Assembly (NCBI GenBank): GCA_032358255.1
Contig: JAULBX010001447.1
Location: 62,001-126,000 of the forward strand
DNA length: 64,000 bases
Reading direction: 5' to 3'
Origin: Heterotrichella gracilis
Taxonomy: Eukaryota > Sar > Xanthophyceae > Tribonematales > Xanthonemataceae
Shown in pieces: positions 12,029 through 24,700 of the stretch (position 1 is its first letter; the number at the start of each line of letters is the position of its first letter). The notes below the pieces were generated by a model. That model was not told the DNA's origin and searched no databases. It saw only the letters and a list, made by a program, of their open reading frames with translations. A program made the position numbers and the translations under genes.

Positions 12029-15000
12029 ATGGGACGCAACCGCGCGTTTGCCAGCATCGTCCTGCTCTGCCTGTGCTGTGCAGCGCTGTGCGTGTTGGTA
12101 TGGAGGACCCTGCCAGCTCAGATCGAGCAGTGGGTACACGATGGGGTGAGCCACGCACCCACCCACCACCCGCCTGCATCTCTGTACTTGCTCATGTGCA
12201 TGTACAAGCGTCAATTCACCTGGCACAGCAAGTGTGGTGCACGTTGCCCAGCAATATGGTAGCAATGAGTGGGTGGGCAGTTGCCAAAGTTGTCACAGGC
12301 TTGGTGGTGCAAATTGCAAAGCTTGGCGCCTGCGCCTAGCCAGCGTAACCCACAGCCTGTAGCTTCTGAGCTAGGGGGTCACGACTGCGTGAGGAGAGTG
12401 TACTTCTGAACTAGGGTACCCCCTAGGGGGTTGCGTGAATGAGGTTGTCAGGGTCTGAGGTGGTGTGGTTTAGGGTTTAGGGTCTGAGGTGGTGTGGTGC
12501 GCGTGCAGGTGCAGCGGGCGGTGTTATGGCAGCCAGACTCACCAGAGGAGGTGCACGGTAAGTCGAGGCTATTTTGCCTGGTGGGGGTGGTGCGGGGTGG
12601 GTGGGACTGGGCTGTGCTTTTGGGTTGACCCGCACTAAAGACCCTAAACACTACACAGTAAACCCTACAAAGAAGAGCCTTAGGTTGGCCCGCACCCAGT
12701 GCCAGAAGGTATACGAGGCTGTGCGCTCCCCACCCCCACACTCACCTTTCTGGATTCCTGCTGTGCCAAGCTCGACTCCCCCACAATGCAACCCCAGCAC
12801 CTCACTCCTGCACCCCCCCTCCCCACCCGCAGAGCGCTACCGCGGCACCGGCAACTCCACCACCCCCATCACCTCCAAGCTCTGGTTCCTCAACATCACC
12901 AACCTGGTGGAAGTGCGTGCGGGGCAGAAGCCAGTACTGGTACGGCTGTGGGCGGTTGGTGCACCACCTACTGCCAAGCAGGGTGCATATCAATCAACAA
13001 GGCACATTTTAGCGCACATCACATCATCCTAACCAAGTACAGGACATAAAGATAGCACAAAGGCAAACCCATTAAGCATCTGCACATACAATGTAACATG
13101 CAGTGCATCACGCCCTCTCCCTCCCGCACTAACAATACCATCCAAAACCCTAAACCTAAGAGATGTGTTCTCACGCGTATTGCTCCCCCCTTCTGCAGGA
13201 GGAGGTTGGCCCATTTGTGTTCCGCAAGCACACCCAGAAGGTGGACGTGTGGTTCAGCAGGGATGCTCAAGAGGTGGAGTTCAAGGTGTGCTCACCCCCT
13301 AGCCTACAGCTCAGGAAGAGGCCATGCGGTGGCGCCTCCCTCACACGCATCCCTCACACGCATGGATTGTGAGGTGTACCCCCACATGCCCATTGGGTGG
13401 CGCTGATGTGACAGGTGCCACGCCACTGGCTCTAATAGTTTTTAGCCTGGAGTTCACCAGACTTGTATTTGACCACGTTGGGGGAATTCACGCGTCTCTG
13501 GTTGAGGTTACAGTACAGCGTTGAGCGCAGTGCAGTGCATGCCGGTCGTTTGTTGACACCTTGCCCCCCCGTTTCTCAGGACTACACCTACTACACCTTT
13601 GACCCTGAGGCCAGCGGGGACGCATCGCTTTCCTCCCCTATCATCACCGCTAACGTACCCCTGCTTGGGGCCATGGAGGCGGCGGCTGGCTCTCCCTGGC
13701 TGCAGGTGGGGGCCCGGGTGGAGGGCTGCTCTAGCACATGCAGCTGTCAGTCTAAATGGATGCAGCAATATACGTAAATTGCTGCATCCTTTTGGAATGA
13801 CTCGTAATGATTATTCCTTGTATCCGTAATTTACCTCAAGTGACTGAGAAAATAAATCTCTGTACCCACTGTCATATGCCGTATCCCAATTGGGTGGAGC
13901 AGGTGGCCTTAAAGCCACGGCCATGCATGCAGCCACCTCTGCCCAAGCCCTTGCATGCCTCATGTTAATGATGCGGCAGCACGACTTTATTGGCTCACAC
14001 AACATCGCTAACATTATCTATGTACCCCACACGAAAGCCCTGGGATTACTTTGTGCATCCCCCGTGCAAGCCGCATGCGCCAGCGACATTGAACCTTACT
14101 GGTAACCCTTGGTGTGTCGCGCCTATAAGCTGACCTTGACTAACCAACATCCTTTGTGCCTGCAGCTCCTGGCGAGTCTAGTTGTTCAGTTCCGTGACCC
14201 GCACGTGCACGGGCTGTTCATGGAGCGCACGGTGGGGGAGCTGGTGGAAGGGTACGAGGTGAGGGCAGGGGCATGAATGAGGGTTTAGGGCTTACCCTAT
14301 AAGGTGGAGAACAGGGGCATAGACTAGGGTGTAGGGTCTTGGGCTATAAGGTGAAGACAGAGGAAGGGAGTAGGGTGGAGGGCTATGGGTTTAGGGTACA
14401 AGGTAAGGACAGAGGCATCCAATGTCGGGGCAAGAGTGTACATTAGGGTTTTATACAGGCGGCACTGGTGTGGGCCAACCAGCGTGAGACCAGGAAGATA
14501 TCTGTGGAGGGTTTCATTCCTGCCACATGTCAGCTTCTCTTCAAATTGTTTAGGCGGCAGCTTCAAACGCTTAGTCACACCCACGCGCATGTGTACCTAT
14601 CTCGTGGATGCTACCTGCAAAACCTACCAACCGTGCATGCAGTGCAAACCCTACCTGCCAAACCCTACCCCCCCCTGTTATGCAGGACCCCCTCATGTCC
14701 AAGCTGGCCCACTACCTGCCTGGCATACCCACCTCCTTCAGGCTCATGCCAAACCACACGTCTTTGGAAGAGGTGACCCCCCCGCGATCCCCTGGCCCGC
14801 ATGACTTCCCCTCCGTTGTCTTGCACGCATTGGCTGCCCACCTCTCACCTCTCACCCCCTTGCACACATTGAATACCCTCCTCGCACCCCCTTGCACTCA
14901 TGACTTGCCCACCATTCTCCATGATCCCCTTGCACGCACGACCCACCTGCCACCATTGCAACCCCTTATACTTGCCTTACACACCCAGCGACCACCCCAC

Positions 15001-18000
15001 CACCACCTTGCCGTTTGACACTTCCCCCCACCACCTCCGCAGGCCAGCGCAGGCCCCCCCTCCATCGTCCTCACCGGCGCCTCCAACCTGAGCCATGTGG
15101 GGCAGTACAGGCTATGGCACAATGTGAGCAGGGTGGAGTCATGGGCACCACCCCATGTGGAGCTGGTGCATGGAACGGATGGCAGCCAGTTCAGGTGGGT
15201 GGGCGCAAGGGGGGTTTACAGGGTTTGGTGTAGGGTTTCTGTGCTCGAAGGGTGCATGGCATGGATGGCAGCCAGGTCAGGTGGGTGGGTGCAGAAGGGG
15301 ATTCAGGGTTTGGTGTACGGTTCCTATGCACAGTGGCACCAGCAGTGGTGCATGGGGGGGAGTGAGTCTGGTGGGTTTCCTGATTGATTGCTGTGTGCGC
15401 TGGGCGGGGCCAGGTGGTTGGCTAGTGGCAGGTGGCCGGCACAAAGTGCCCTTGCATGATGAATCAAATTATGGGTACCCTAAACCCTAAATTAGGGTTT
15501 AGGGTTCAAAGGGTGAGGTTGCTGTGTTTGTGGCTTGCTGCTTGGCACCGGCAGGCTGTGGTGGTGGTGGGGCTTCACCAACACTGCAATGCACGCACGC
15601 CTGCTCATATGCGCGTGCGCAGACAGCAGCAAGCTGCGCAGCCACGCCCCCGCGCCGCCGTTACCTCCCCTGTTCAGGCCCAACAACACATTCCCCCCCT
15701 GGCCCAGGCCCAACGTGAGCTGCCACGCCCCTCTTGAGATGTGGGTCCCTCCCCTCTTCCGCGCGCTGCGCCTCTCCCCCCTGTCCCACTCAGACCTCTT
15801 TGGGGTAAAGCTGCTGCGCTTTGCACCAGACCCCCTGCAATGGGAGCCAGACCCAAGGTACCGCACTAAGCATGGGAGGGCTGGCAAATGTTACTAGCCC
15901 ATGGCAGGGGGGCAGGGGCCCTTTGTATTTGTTCCTGGATGACACCGCCAGTGCTCAGAAGGAACTGAAACAACGTCGACTGTTTTCAATGCATAGTGAA
16001 TGGCATATTCGCTCAATGCAACTGGCAGAATGTTTGTGTAGGGCCTGTTGCAGCACGCGGGTTGCCATATAATATTCCACCCCTATATTATTGATATATA
16101 ATTATTTATATTCCCTCGCACCGGCCGCCCATATGTTGGTTGCCGTTGAAAATTCCATTCATCGTCAAAAGTATTGAAGAAAATATATGCCCTGTAGGTA
16201 CTTCCAGAGCATCCGGGGCCTAATGAATGTGACCAGTCCCATGGCGGGGGGACCAGGGGAGCCACCAAACCATCCGGGACCGCCGCTGTTCTTCTCGGCC
16301 CCGCACTTTTGCGGCGGGGATCCCCTGCTGCTGGAGGTGCGCGCAAGCAAAAGCTAACAGGGGACAGGGGTGTGCAGATTTGTAACTGCGTGTGGTTTGG
16401 TCGTGATGGCGATACATCCTGGCATGGTGTACACAGATCCAACAGAGTTGCAATGGCACAACCGCACACCTGCATCACATGATCCTCAACTGGACAACCA
16501 CCACCAGCAGCCCCTGTGTAGGATGCAAGGGCCCACCACTTCAATACAACCCGGTCTGGGTACTCACTCTGTTCTCAACCTTACTCGCTATTGGTTCACT
16601 GACCTCCCACCAAACCCTTCCCTAGGGTGTCCTGGGCCTGTACTGCAACACCAGCGCCCACGGCTCCTACCTGGATGTGGAGCCCATCAGCGGGACAACC
16701 ATGCGCGGAGCTGTGCGGCTGCAGTTGTCGACGTATTACGGCCCCCATGCCGCCGCCCTGGACCCCCTTGCCCGACCCACCTTCCTCCCTTTGTTCTGGG
16801 TGGAGGAGAGCGGGCAGGTGACCCAGGAGGATGCGGAGCAGTTCAAGGCGGGGGTGTACGGGTGAGTGGGGGACTAGGACTCTGGTGGGAGTTGAATACT
16901 GTTTAGAATTTCGAGGGAAATTGGGAAATGGGGCCCTGTGAGATGCATGCAGTACATGTCTGGGAAGGTGCCTTTTCGAAAGGGGCCGGTGATTCGCGCA
17001 GATGAAAATCGTCCTGGGGACTGTGGAAATGGGCAATGCCCTCTTCGTCCTTTTACCTCAAGACCATTGCCCAACCGTTTGGCTGTACATCGAGGCGGAT
17101 GGTGCAGATGCTGAGTGGCGCATGTGGTACATGCCCCTGGGGATGTAACAGCTCCCTTGCTGAAATGCTATCAATCCCATTAAATGCTATTCTACCTACC
17201 TTTCCCCCCTCACCCACCCTCGTCCCCTCCCACAGGCCGCTCGCCACCGCCGCCCGCCTGCGCCACTGGTGCCCTGTGGCTGCCATTGGGTGCGCTGCAG
17301 CTGCCGGCTTCATGGCCACTGCATGGCTCGTCATGTCGCTGGTCTCAATGTGGGGGTGCGTGTGTTGGGGTTTTGGGGCAGATGGGTGTGACAGGGTAGC
17401 GATAGATAGGGAGGGTTGGGGGGGGAGTTGAGGGGACGGATCCCTGATCGGTGATTGTATGTGTGGGTTCGGACCTGTGCATGGACACCCCGCTACTCTG
17501 GGGACACAACTCACAGGAACATGATCAGGGTGTTCACAAAGGCGGCAGCGCCGTAGCCATCCCCGGGGTTCCTCCCATCTCATGGGATCAAATGGCCATG
17601 TGTAACAATAGCTCGACCAAGTGGGAATAGGCTTGATGATGACATGTCACGGAGGCATGTACCTGACATATAAGGTAAGCTGTTCCAATGACCCTGAGCG
17701 CAGGCGCACAACTCACCCTTGCGCACTTCCCCCCCCACCCCGCAGGCGTCGGGCGGCTGCTGATGTGGAGGCGCCTGCCCCGCCTCGTCTGCGCGTTGCC
17801 AGCCAGCGCGACCTCATGGCATCGGTGGACAGTGCGGAGGTCACGCCGCTGCACCGGCCGCTCCTATCAGGTGGGTGACTACCTGGTGTATTTGCAGTGT
17901 TATTGCATGTATGCCTGCAGGCCTATGGCATGGCCCCAGCTAGGGTTTATTGCAAGGTTATTGCGTACGCCTACAGGCCAATGGCGTTGCTTAGTTACGG

Positions 18001-18532
18001 TCTATTGCGCTGTTAATGCATTGTTGCCTGCAGGCATATGGCACACGCCTAGGCTAGGGTTTATTACATTGCTATTGCATTGTTGTCTGCCTGGCACATG
18101 GCTTGCGCTTGAAGGGGCACTGCTTCAAGGGTTGCACTGCTGTGGCGCTTAAGGTAACCCTCCCCTACGTGATGTGACATGGGTGTACCATTGGCAATGC
18201 TTGGGGGTCGGGGCCACAGGCGCAACCACCCCGCTTTGAAGCTAGTCTTCACGTGCCTACTGTTAAATGCCCAATGCCTTGGCAGGCATACCCGCTCATA
18301 TGTCTTGCACTGTGCAGGGTTTGTGGGTGAGAGCAGTGCAGACGACTTCCCTCCCCTGCCAGGGGAGGGACCATCTAGGTCTGGGTCTAGGAGGAAAAGC
18401 AGGGTGTCCAGTCAGCGCCGGCGCAGCAGCGGGCCAATCCGCATTGGTGGAGAAGGGGATGGCAGCGCCTCCAGCGGGGTATCACTCACTTCACACCCTG
18501 TGTCACCTGAGTTCCCTATCAGTCTTGAGTGA
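12029..18532 (+). CDS. CD36/SCARB/LIMP-2-family scavenger receptor-like membrane protein
   Basis: This is a CD36-superfamily protein: two membrane anchors bracket a large glycosylated luminal or extracellular domain that in animals binds lipoproteins, lipids or lysosomal enzymes. Fourteen exons: 12029-12145, 12509-12557, 12833-12939, 13199-13285, 13580-13705, 14166-14258, 14686-14772, 15043-15194, 15678-15857, 16198-16336, 16626-16861, 17236-17355, 17746-17870, 18318-18532, giving 610 residues. Residues about 6-25 form the first membrane span, and 468-496 (WCPVAAIGCAAAAGF...) the second. Family hallmarks in order are KLWFLNITNLVEV, PFVFRKHTQKVDV, YTYYTFDPEAS, the FPPW block, and late cysteines in SCHAP, HFCGG and LYCNTS. 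Many N-X-S/T sites (NITN, NNTF, NVSC, NVTS, NTS) fit a luminal domain. The start is the ATG in front of GRNRAF, directly before the hydrophobic anchor. The predicted tail of about 112 residues, Ser/Arg-rich near its end, is far longer than in animal CD36. Ligand unknown. Confidence 0.9.
14254..14436 (+). repeat. Tandem copies of a 5' splice site segment, CD36-like intron 6
   Basis: After the exon 6 donor (GAG/GTGAGG at 14258/14259), roughly 50-bp units repeat with donor-like AAGGTGGA, AAGGTGAAG and AAGGTAAGG cores and TAGGGTTTAGGG-like spacers. About four units are visible by eye. Confidence 0.6.
15167..15328 (+). repeat. Tandem duplication of exon 8 end plus donor, CD36-like intron 8
   Basis: The segment 15167-15243 covers the last 28 bases of exon 8, the 5' splice site and the intron start. 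It is repeated with about 80-85% identity at 15251-15328, including the TTCAG/GTGGGT donor (as GTCAG/GTGGGT in the copy) and the GGGTTTGGTGTA spacer. Confidence 0.8.
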
Positions 18533-19968
18533 CTCAACGGCCCAGGGCTGGGAATGGTTTTGCTGTTTGTTGTTGTGTTTTTGTTCTTCTGACCTTGGGT
18601 GGATGCAATTATACTCGCCTTTCTTTTATTTTACGCCAGTTACTTTGATTATTGGACTTGATTGAAACTGCCTGTGCAAAGCCTAGTATGTCAGGACAGG
18701 GCGGTTGGTGCAAAGCATACCGTATTGGGCTGCTACATCAGAATATAGCTGTATCGCTGAAACGCACGTAAGTAATCAAGCATCAAGCTTTGCAGTGTTC
18801 TTTTGCGTCGCAAGAAAACCATAGGACTTAGCCAATTGGCTGTGTGTAGAGGTATAAAGGTAGTTGTATGCTTGCACTGACTTTGTGTATGTACTGTGCA
18901 GCGTGGACAGTATGTAGTTGCCCTCAGAAGTTTTCCCATGGTGTGGTGTAGTCAGCGCAAGCTGTAGCCTACGTGTGTGATGAAGAAAGACAGACAGGGA
19001 CGCACAAAGGGTAGTTAAGGAACAGGGTCCAGGTTTGTGAGCCAGATACTTCCACCATACGGTTTTTGTGAAGGCTTGTTGATCGGCCAAGCCTGTGGTT
19101 TTCAACTCTAAGAGACTTGCACTTGTAAGCTGTCCCACTTCCTTGCACGCACATTATGGTGCCAGGTTTGGTTATACTGGTGCCACAGTGTGGACCACAA
19201 CTGGCTCGCAACAACCAGTATATTTGGCAACTGCACCCCAACTGGCATTGTACCCCTGTGCGTTTGTGCGTCATGAGCAGTGGACCCAGCAAATTTGGCC
19301 AATTTGGGTTTGCATCAATTGTACGACTATTTAGACACCGCATTTAGTCTGTCTTTTTTGTGGGGTGCAGCACTTTTCCTTCAGTGCTGTGCAGTGGGCC
19401 ACCAGTTGGCCCCCCACATGATGCACGATGCAGCCAGGATTGTAGGCAGGCATCCTCAAATGCTCCAATTTCTGGGGAGTAGGTTATTCGCTACTGGTGG
19501 CTGTGGGACTGTGTTGCTGACTGCAGTAGCGTCTGGACTTTCTGGTTGCGAAGTTGTGAAAGTTACAAAAGATTTGCAACAGGCGATACAATCTGCCGTG
19601 CTTGTGGCAAAACAAGAACCGTGGAACCTGTTATGGCTCACCTACACTACTATGCTACAGGTTCAGTCCAACAAGCCGGGTATAAAGCCATTGATAATGA
19701 AGTGCTCTTCTCAAACAACTGCACAGTGGACGTGCGTTGTCATTTGCCACATAGTGACACTACCCTAGGTTGGCAGCTGGCTTGTGAGTACTAAGCTGAA
19801 AGCTGCACCCAAACTGCCTCCCCACCGCCCTATTCCCCAGCCAAAAAGTACACGTCTTCACAAACAGGGCTGCAGAAGGTGCAGAAAAATTGAGCAAAGC
19901 TGCCACCACGACTGCTACTCCTGTTGCGATACCATGCTTCAGTTGGCAGTGTTATCTCCAAGGTATAT
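18533..19968. other. Intergenic region between convergent CD36-like and psaD genes
   Basis: The two genes converge here, so this stretch should hold both 3' UTRs. Open frames up to 162 codons occur, but none resembles a known protein or shows linked exons. No repeat or RNA gene is seen. Confidence 0.6.
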
Positions 19969-21080
19969 TTACACGTCGAAGGTGCCCACCTTGCCGGTGA
20001 ACTTCACCTGCAAAAGGGAGGACAACAAGGTTAACTGGAGTTTGATACTGCCATTTCCTGGACAAGAAACCTTCAGGGACCAAATACTGCAAGGAAAGCA
20101 GGTGGGTGGGTGCAGTACAGGCCTGTCACTGCTGACTAATGCTGCATGGCACAATTGCCCATCAAAGCCTTTCAAGAAACCTAGTGTGAACCCATGAGTA
20201 GGCAGGCAACACAATGCTACTCCACGAGTGCACAGGATAAGCTCTTTAGTACTAGTGGTGGGCACAAACAGCCAGGTGCCCTGTGCAGCACATGTTGCAG
20301 TATTCAAAATCCCCCCATCAAAGATACTGCCTTTCGTCCCCATTAGCCCCACATCCTTCGCCCTATTGCCCTGATCCCCCACCCCACAGGCTGCTTACCT
20401 TCACGGGGTTGGGGTTCTCCCCAATGCGGCGCATGTTGGCGTTGGCGCTTTGCCTGCCAGCGTTAACCTTCTCGGGGTAGACACCGTCCTTGGGGTGCAG
20501 GTATTGGACCTCGCCGTTGGGGAACACGCGGTAGAAGCGGCCGTCGGTCTTGAACTTGGTGCGCAGCTGTGTGAGGAGGGCCAGGCACTGCTCCTTGCGG
20601 GCAAGCTTGAGCAGGTTGGGCCCCTGGCGCATGATGGCAGCCCCACCAGTGGGCATCTCAAAGATCTGCTCCTTCTTTGCCTCCCACACAATCACGTAGA
20701 ACTCCTCCACCTACGACAACGGGACCAAACAGGGGTCAGTCCAAGCCCTTGATGCGGCCAACGACGGCCCAAGCGTCACTTGGCTGCTGTTTTCCCCAGT
20801 TACTACAACGAGATGGCTGTACCTGCGCCTTGCGGAGCAGGCCACCGGTGCTCCCGCCGAAGATGGGCGATGGCAGGGTGGGGTCCAGAGGGGGTGCGGA
20901 CCATGCTGCGGGTGCCTCGGCCTCGGTCTCGGTCTCGGCAGACACGATGCGGCTGGCAGACCGGACCTGGAGCCTCTGTGCAGCGTGCAGCTGCTGCCCG
21001 CGGAGGCTGCTGCTCCTGAGAGCAGAGCCCCTGGCAACGGGTCTGCAGGCGACGGTGTTGGCGGACGCGAGGGCCTGCAT
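19969..21080 (-). CDS. psaD: Photosystem I reaction centre subunit II (PsaD), chloroplast precursor
   Basis: PsaD is the stromal PSI subunit that docks ferredoxin and is encoded in the nucleus. Three exons, in transcript order: 21080-20823, 20710-20399, 20007-19969, giving 202 residues. Residues 1 to about 45 (Ala/Ser/Arg/Gln-rich, few acids) form the transit peptide. The mature part has the family signature [18 protein letters not shown] spanning the first junction, then [60 protein letters not shown] and a VKFTGK C-terminus in the tiny last exon. The ATG at 21080 is chosen because it opens a typical transit peptide; an upstream in-frame extension lacks that character. The gene is divergent from the ZCCHC8-like gene with 642 bp between start codons. 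Two introns are notable because the well-known Chlamydomonas reinhardtii PSAD gene is intronless. Confidence 0.96.
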
Positions 21081-21722
21081 CGTGACTGGCTGTTGCGAAC
21101 GAGGGAGATGCTCAATCGGAGGTCGGATGATGCGGCGACAGAGCGTGGGGTGCGTGCTCTTGTGTGTTGGTGCCGTGCGCTTTGGCCAAACGCCCACTCG
21201 AGTATCGGTCCCAGCACCAATTGCGATCCAGCTGAGGATAGGGCTGGATCGCGGGGGTCAAAGCCAGGTGGCACGCTCCTATTTGCCGGCGGGTGCGATA
21301 CAGGGACGCAATATTCGGGATTGTGGTTGCGAATTCCCTGCATCTGCGAACAGAAATTATCCGTCCCAAGCAACGGTTGAGAGTCCCCAGTCAACCGACG
21401 ACCATGGCCCATTAATGGATGCTTTTACGCGGGCATCCAACACACCCTCGCGCTGTCTCAAAGCTTACGAACCCACAAGTTGTAGTTACGTAGGTCAACA
21501 ACTGACTTAAAGACTGGCTGCGATACCCCACCTACAGCTGCCCGCATATATGCATGCGTTGCCACACGGCGAGGTGCCCACCTGCCCGCCAGGAGCACAA
21601 TACCCAAACTCAGCAGCAGCCCGTCTCCTTTCTCTTTTCACACAACTGTTTAATTTCACCTGGCGCTGCCTTGGCCCCGTGGTGGCGTTGGTTGGTACAG
21701 GGGCCATGACAAAACAGCGTTG
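21081..21722. promoter_or_regulatory. Shared divergent promoter region of psaD (-) and ZCCHC8-like gene (+)
   Basis: This 642-bp gap lies between divergent start codons and must contain both 5' UTRs and promoters. I see no clear TATA box. A light-regulated promoter would be expected for psaD but cannot be shown from motifs here. Confidence 0.55.
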
Positions 21723-24700
21723 ATGGCAACATCCACTCCTGACTGCTTGGCGGCAGGACAAACGGCAGAGAAACAGCAGCAGCCCCAAGAAGACATTTTC
21801 CTTCCCCAGATAGAAACCCCACCCACCAGCTTGGCCAGCACGCAGCCAGGTGGCAGCGACACACCTGGTGCTCCCTCTCCAGCGGTGCCCTGTGTGACTG
21901 TCATCTACAACAACCTACCAGTGTAAGGCCTAAAATCCCCATATGTCACCCGTTATGTTCTCAATTGCGAGCTCAATCTGCGACATTGATCATGCCAGGC
22001 CACATTCCATCCCATGCCACGCCCGGGTGTCAGGCAGTCAATGCCTCGCTCTTTCAAACCAGCACTCTGCCGGCATTGGCCCAATGCCGGCGCAGCGAGC
22101 TTCTGGATTTTGTAACATTTCCCCTTCTTTGCTTGCCTGCAGCCAGAGCCAGGCGTGGCTGAAGGCGGCTGTGCAGGAATGGGCTGAGCGGCACCAGCAT
22201 CTGTGGGGCAGCCTCGGGGTGAGGGAACACTGCCCTATAAATTACCTTTACCAAGGGAAATAAGTTATACAAATAGGGCTATTTGTATAACCTACTACCT
22301 TCGCCCTCTATGCCCTCTGCATTGTCATGCAGTGCGACCCGTGGGCTGCAGTGAGTGACAATGCAGAGCACATATCCAATAACACACTTGACCCACGCAA
22401 CGAACCTCCTCCCAGGCGGACACCCCCACTGGCCCCACTCACACTGGTCGGCTTGATCTCGAGCTGCCACATGGCGTGCACCATGCACCCCTGGTGTGGC
22501 ATGACATGCCGCAAAAGCCCCAAGCAAATCCCAGGGACAAGCTGGGCTTCAACCTGCGCTATGAACAGGTGAGGAGGGTGCAGCTGGCCCTTCAGGGTTT
22601 AGGGTTTAGGGCTCTGTTTGCGCTGTGAGCAGGTTATGCGGGTGCAGCCGCATGACATGAGAGGAATGCGGAAGGTATCATGTGAAAGGGATAGGGTACC
22701 CGCCACAACACAGATGGTGGTTAGGTGCATGCGTTGGAGCGGATCGGCAGCCATTTTAGCGACCAGCGTTGCATAGTGTGGGCCACCCGGCTGGCATGGA
22801 TGGGTCAATTCAGCTGTTTTGACAAGGGCCACAGCATGTCGATGCATCTGGGTGCAATATGACTGGCTAGGCTACGTGCCGGTGCCTCATTTGCTGTGAC
22901 AAGCACAATGCCCCCATTCACCTAGGTCCCTCCTAGTCATTTCATCGTCGCATTGCCCTTTTCCAACCACTGTATGCACAACGATCCTGCCCTGCATTGC
23001 CAAATACTTTGTCCCTCGTCCACGGTGACCTGCCCATGCAATATTATCACCACCCCACCCAATGCCCCACCATAGCCTCGGTGCATGCAATTGTCATCTG
23101 CATCTCTCCACACCTCGTCCCTGCATCCCCATACCGAGACCTGCCCATGCGAACCCCCCTCACCCCTCAACCCCCACTCCTCCCCCAGCATGGTGACGTG
23201 CCCCAGTACACCCGCGCCACCACTACGGCCCCGGTTGACGCCACCGCACCCCGCACCGCCAAGCGCTCGCGCCTGTCCACCGCACAGTGCTTCAACTGCG
23301 GCAGCTACGCACACGGGGTGGGCGACTGCCTCAAGCCTGTGGATGCCAGAGCGGTTGCAGAGAGCAGGAGGTACAGGGGGGGGGGGGGGGGATCGGTGGG
23401 GGGGGAGTCGGAGGGTCGGGGCCGGGGTGACCTGGGGCTGGGGGGGGGCCGGCAGGAGAGGTCATTTGGTACGAATATGGGCTTGCACGCTCATGCGTTG
23501 GAGCTCTGCATGCGCTTCCCAGTGCGCTACTTAGTAGATGCTCTGCATGGAATCCCTAGTGCGCTACATGCACAGGCCATAATCCGTGGGTGGCAGCTAC
23601 TTTGGGCAATGTACATGCATGCTAGCCCAACCACATGCAATCTCATCCATTGTACCCTTCCCCTCTGCCCATAGGGACATGAACCAGATGCGCGGCACCC
23701 AGGGTGCCCAGGGCCCGGGAGGCACACCCCTGAGGTACTTCCACACAGCCATGGGCGGCGGTGGAGGGGAGGGGTCGAGCTACGCGGGCGGCGCCTTCAC
23801 GCACCCCGAGAAGGACTTCCATGGGCTGGAGCCTGGGCAGCTGTCTGAGGAGCTGAGGGCAGCAATGGGGCTGGGTGCGTGCAGGGGACGAGGCCATGCC
23901 ATGGATTCGTAGCTGTGGGGCATGTCGCATGCGTATGTCTCGTGGGCCCTTGTTACTTACATGGTACCATGAGTTTGCATGTGCAACAGCCATATAGCTT
24001 GCCCTGCACGCCATGCACCAGTCAGCCCTGTCCTGGCATGGCTTGTATCTTCTCTGCACGGCAGTTTCAGAAGTGTGCCCATGTGCTTCTAAGATCTCCC
24101 AACAACAGATCATTCCTCCATTATTTACAAGTGTATGCTTGCTCTTTTTCGCAGGTCCCTTGGATCCCCCTCCCTGGCTGCACCGCATGCATGATCTGGG
24201 ATACCCGCCGGCATATCTGCAATCCCAGAAAAAACAGAGGGTCCCCACTGACGCCCCCGCGGAACCTGTGACCGTGGTGAACGGCATGCACGGAGACGGG
24301 GATGGGGATGATCCCCAGGAGGAGATCATCATGCTGGGGGATTCAGGGCAGGAAGATAGCGGGGACAGCGGGGATGAAGGTGGGTGTCGTTGAGCGATGT
24401 CGATGTACTTACCTGCTCTGACATGTTTGTGTTGGGTTGGTGTCATTAAATGATTGGTGGCTCGGTGACGAGCTTTGCATGAGCAATTATCTGCATTGCA
24501 CTGCCATGCTGCAGGTAATAGCCGTAGTAAATGTTTTTTTGGTGTACCTCCCTGCAGGCCATCGCGCAGCGGCCACCATTCGCGTGGTTGACTTCCCCGG
24601 GGTCAACGCGCCCATACCCAAGGGCGCACACCGCAGCGCCTGGCGAGCCACCCCCAGCAGGCACCGCACCAGCAGCGCGCCCATCCCCATCATCAACCCC

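Noticed and set aside
20677-21510. 277-codon plus-strand and 233-codon minus-strand frames over psaD exon 1
   Set aside because: Other-frame shadows of the transit-peptide exon and GC-rich flank.
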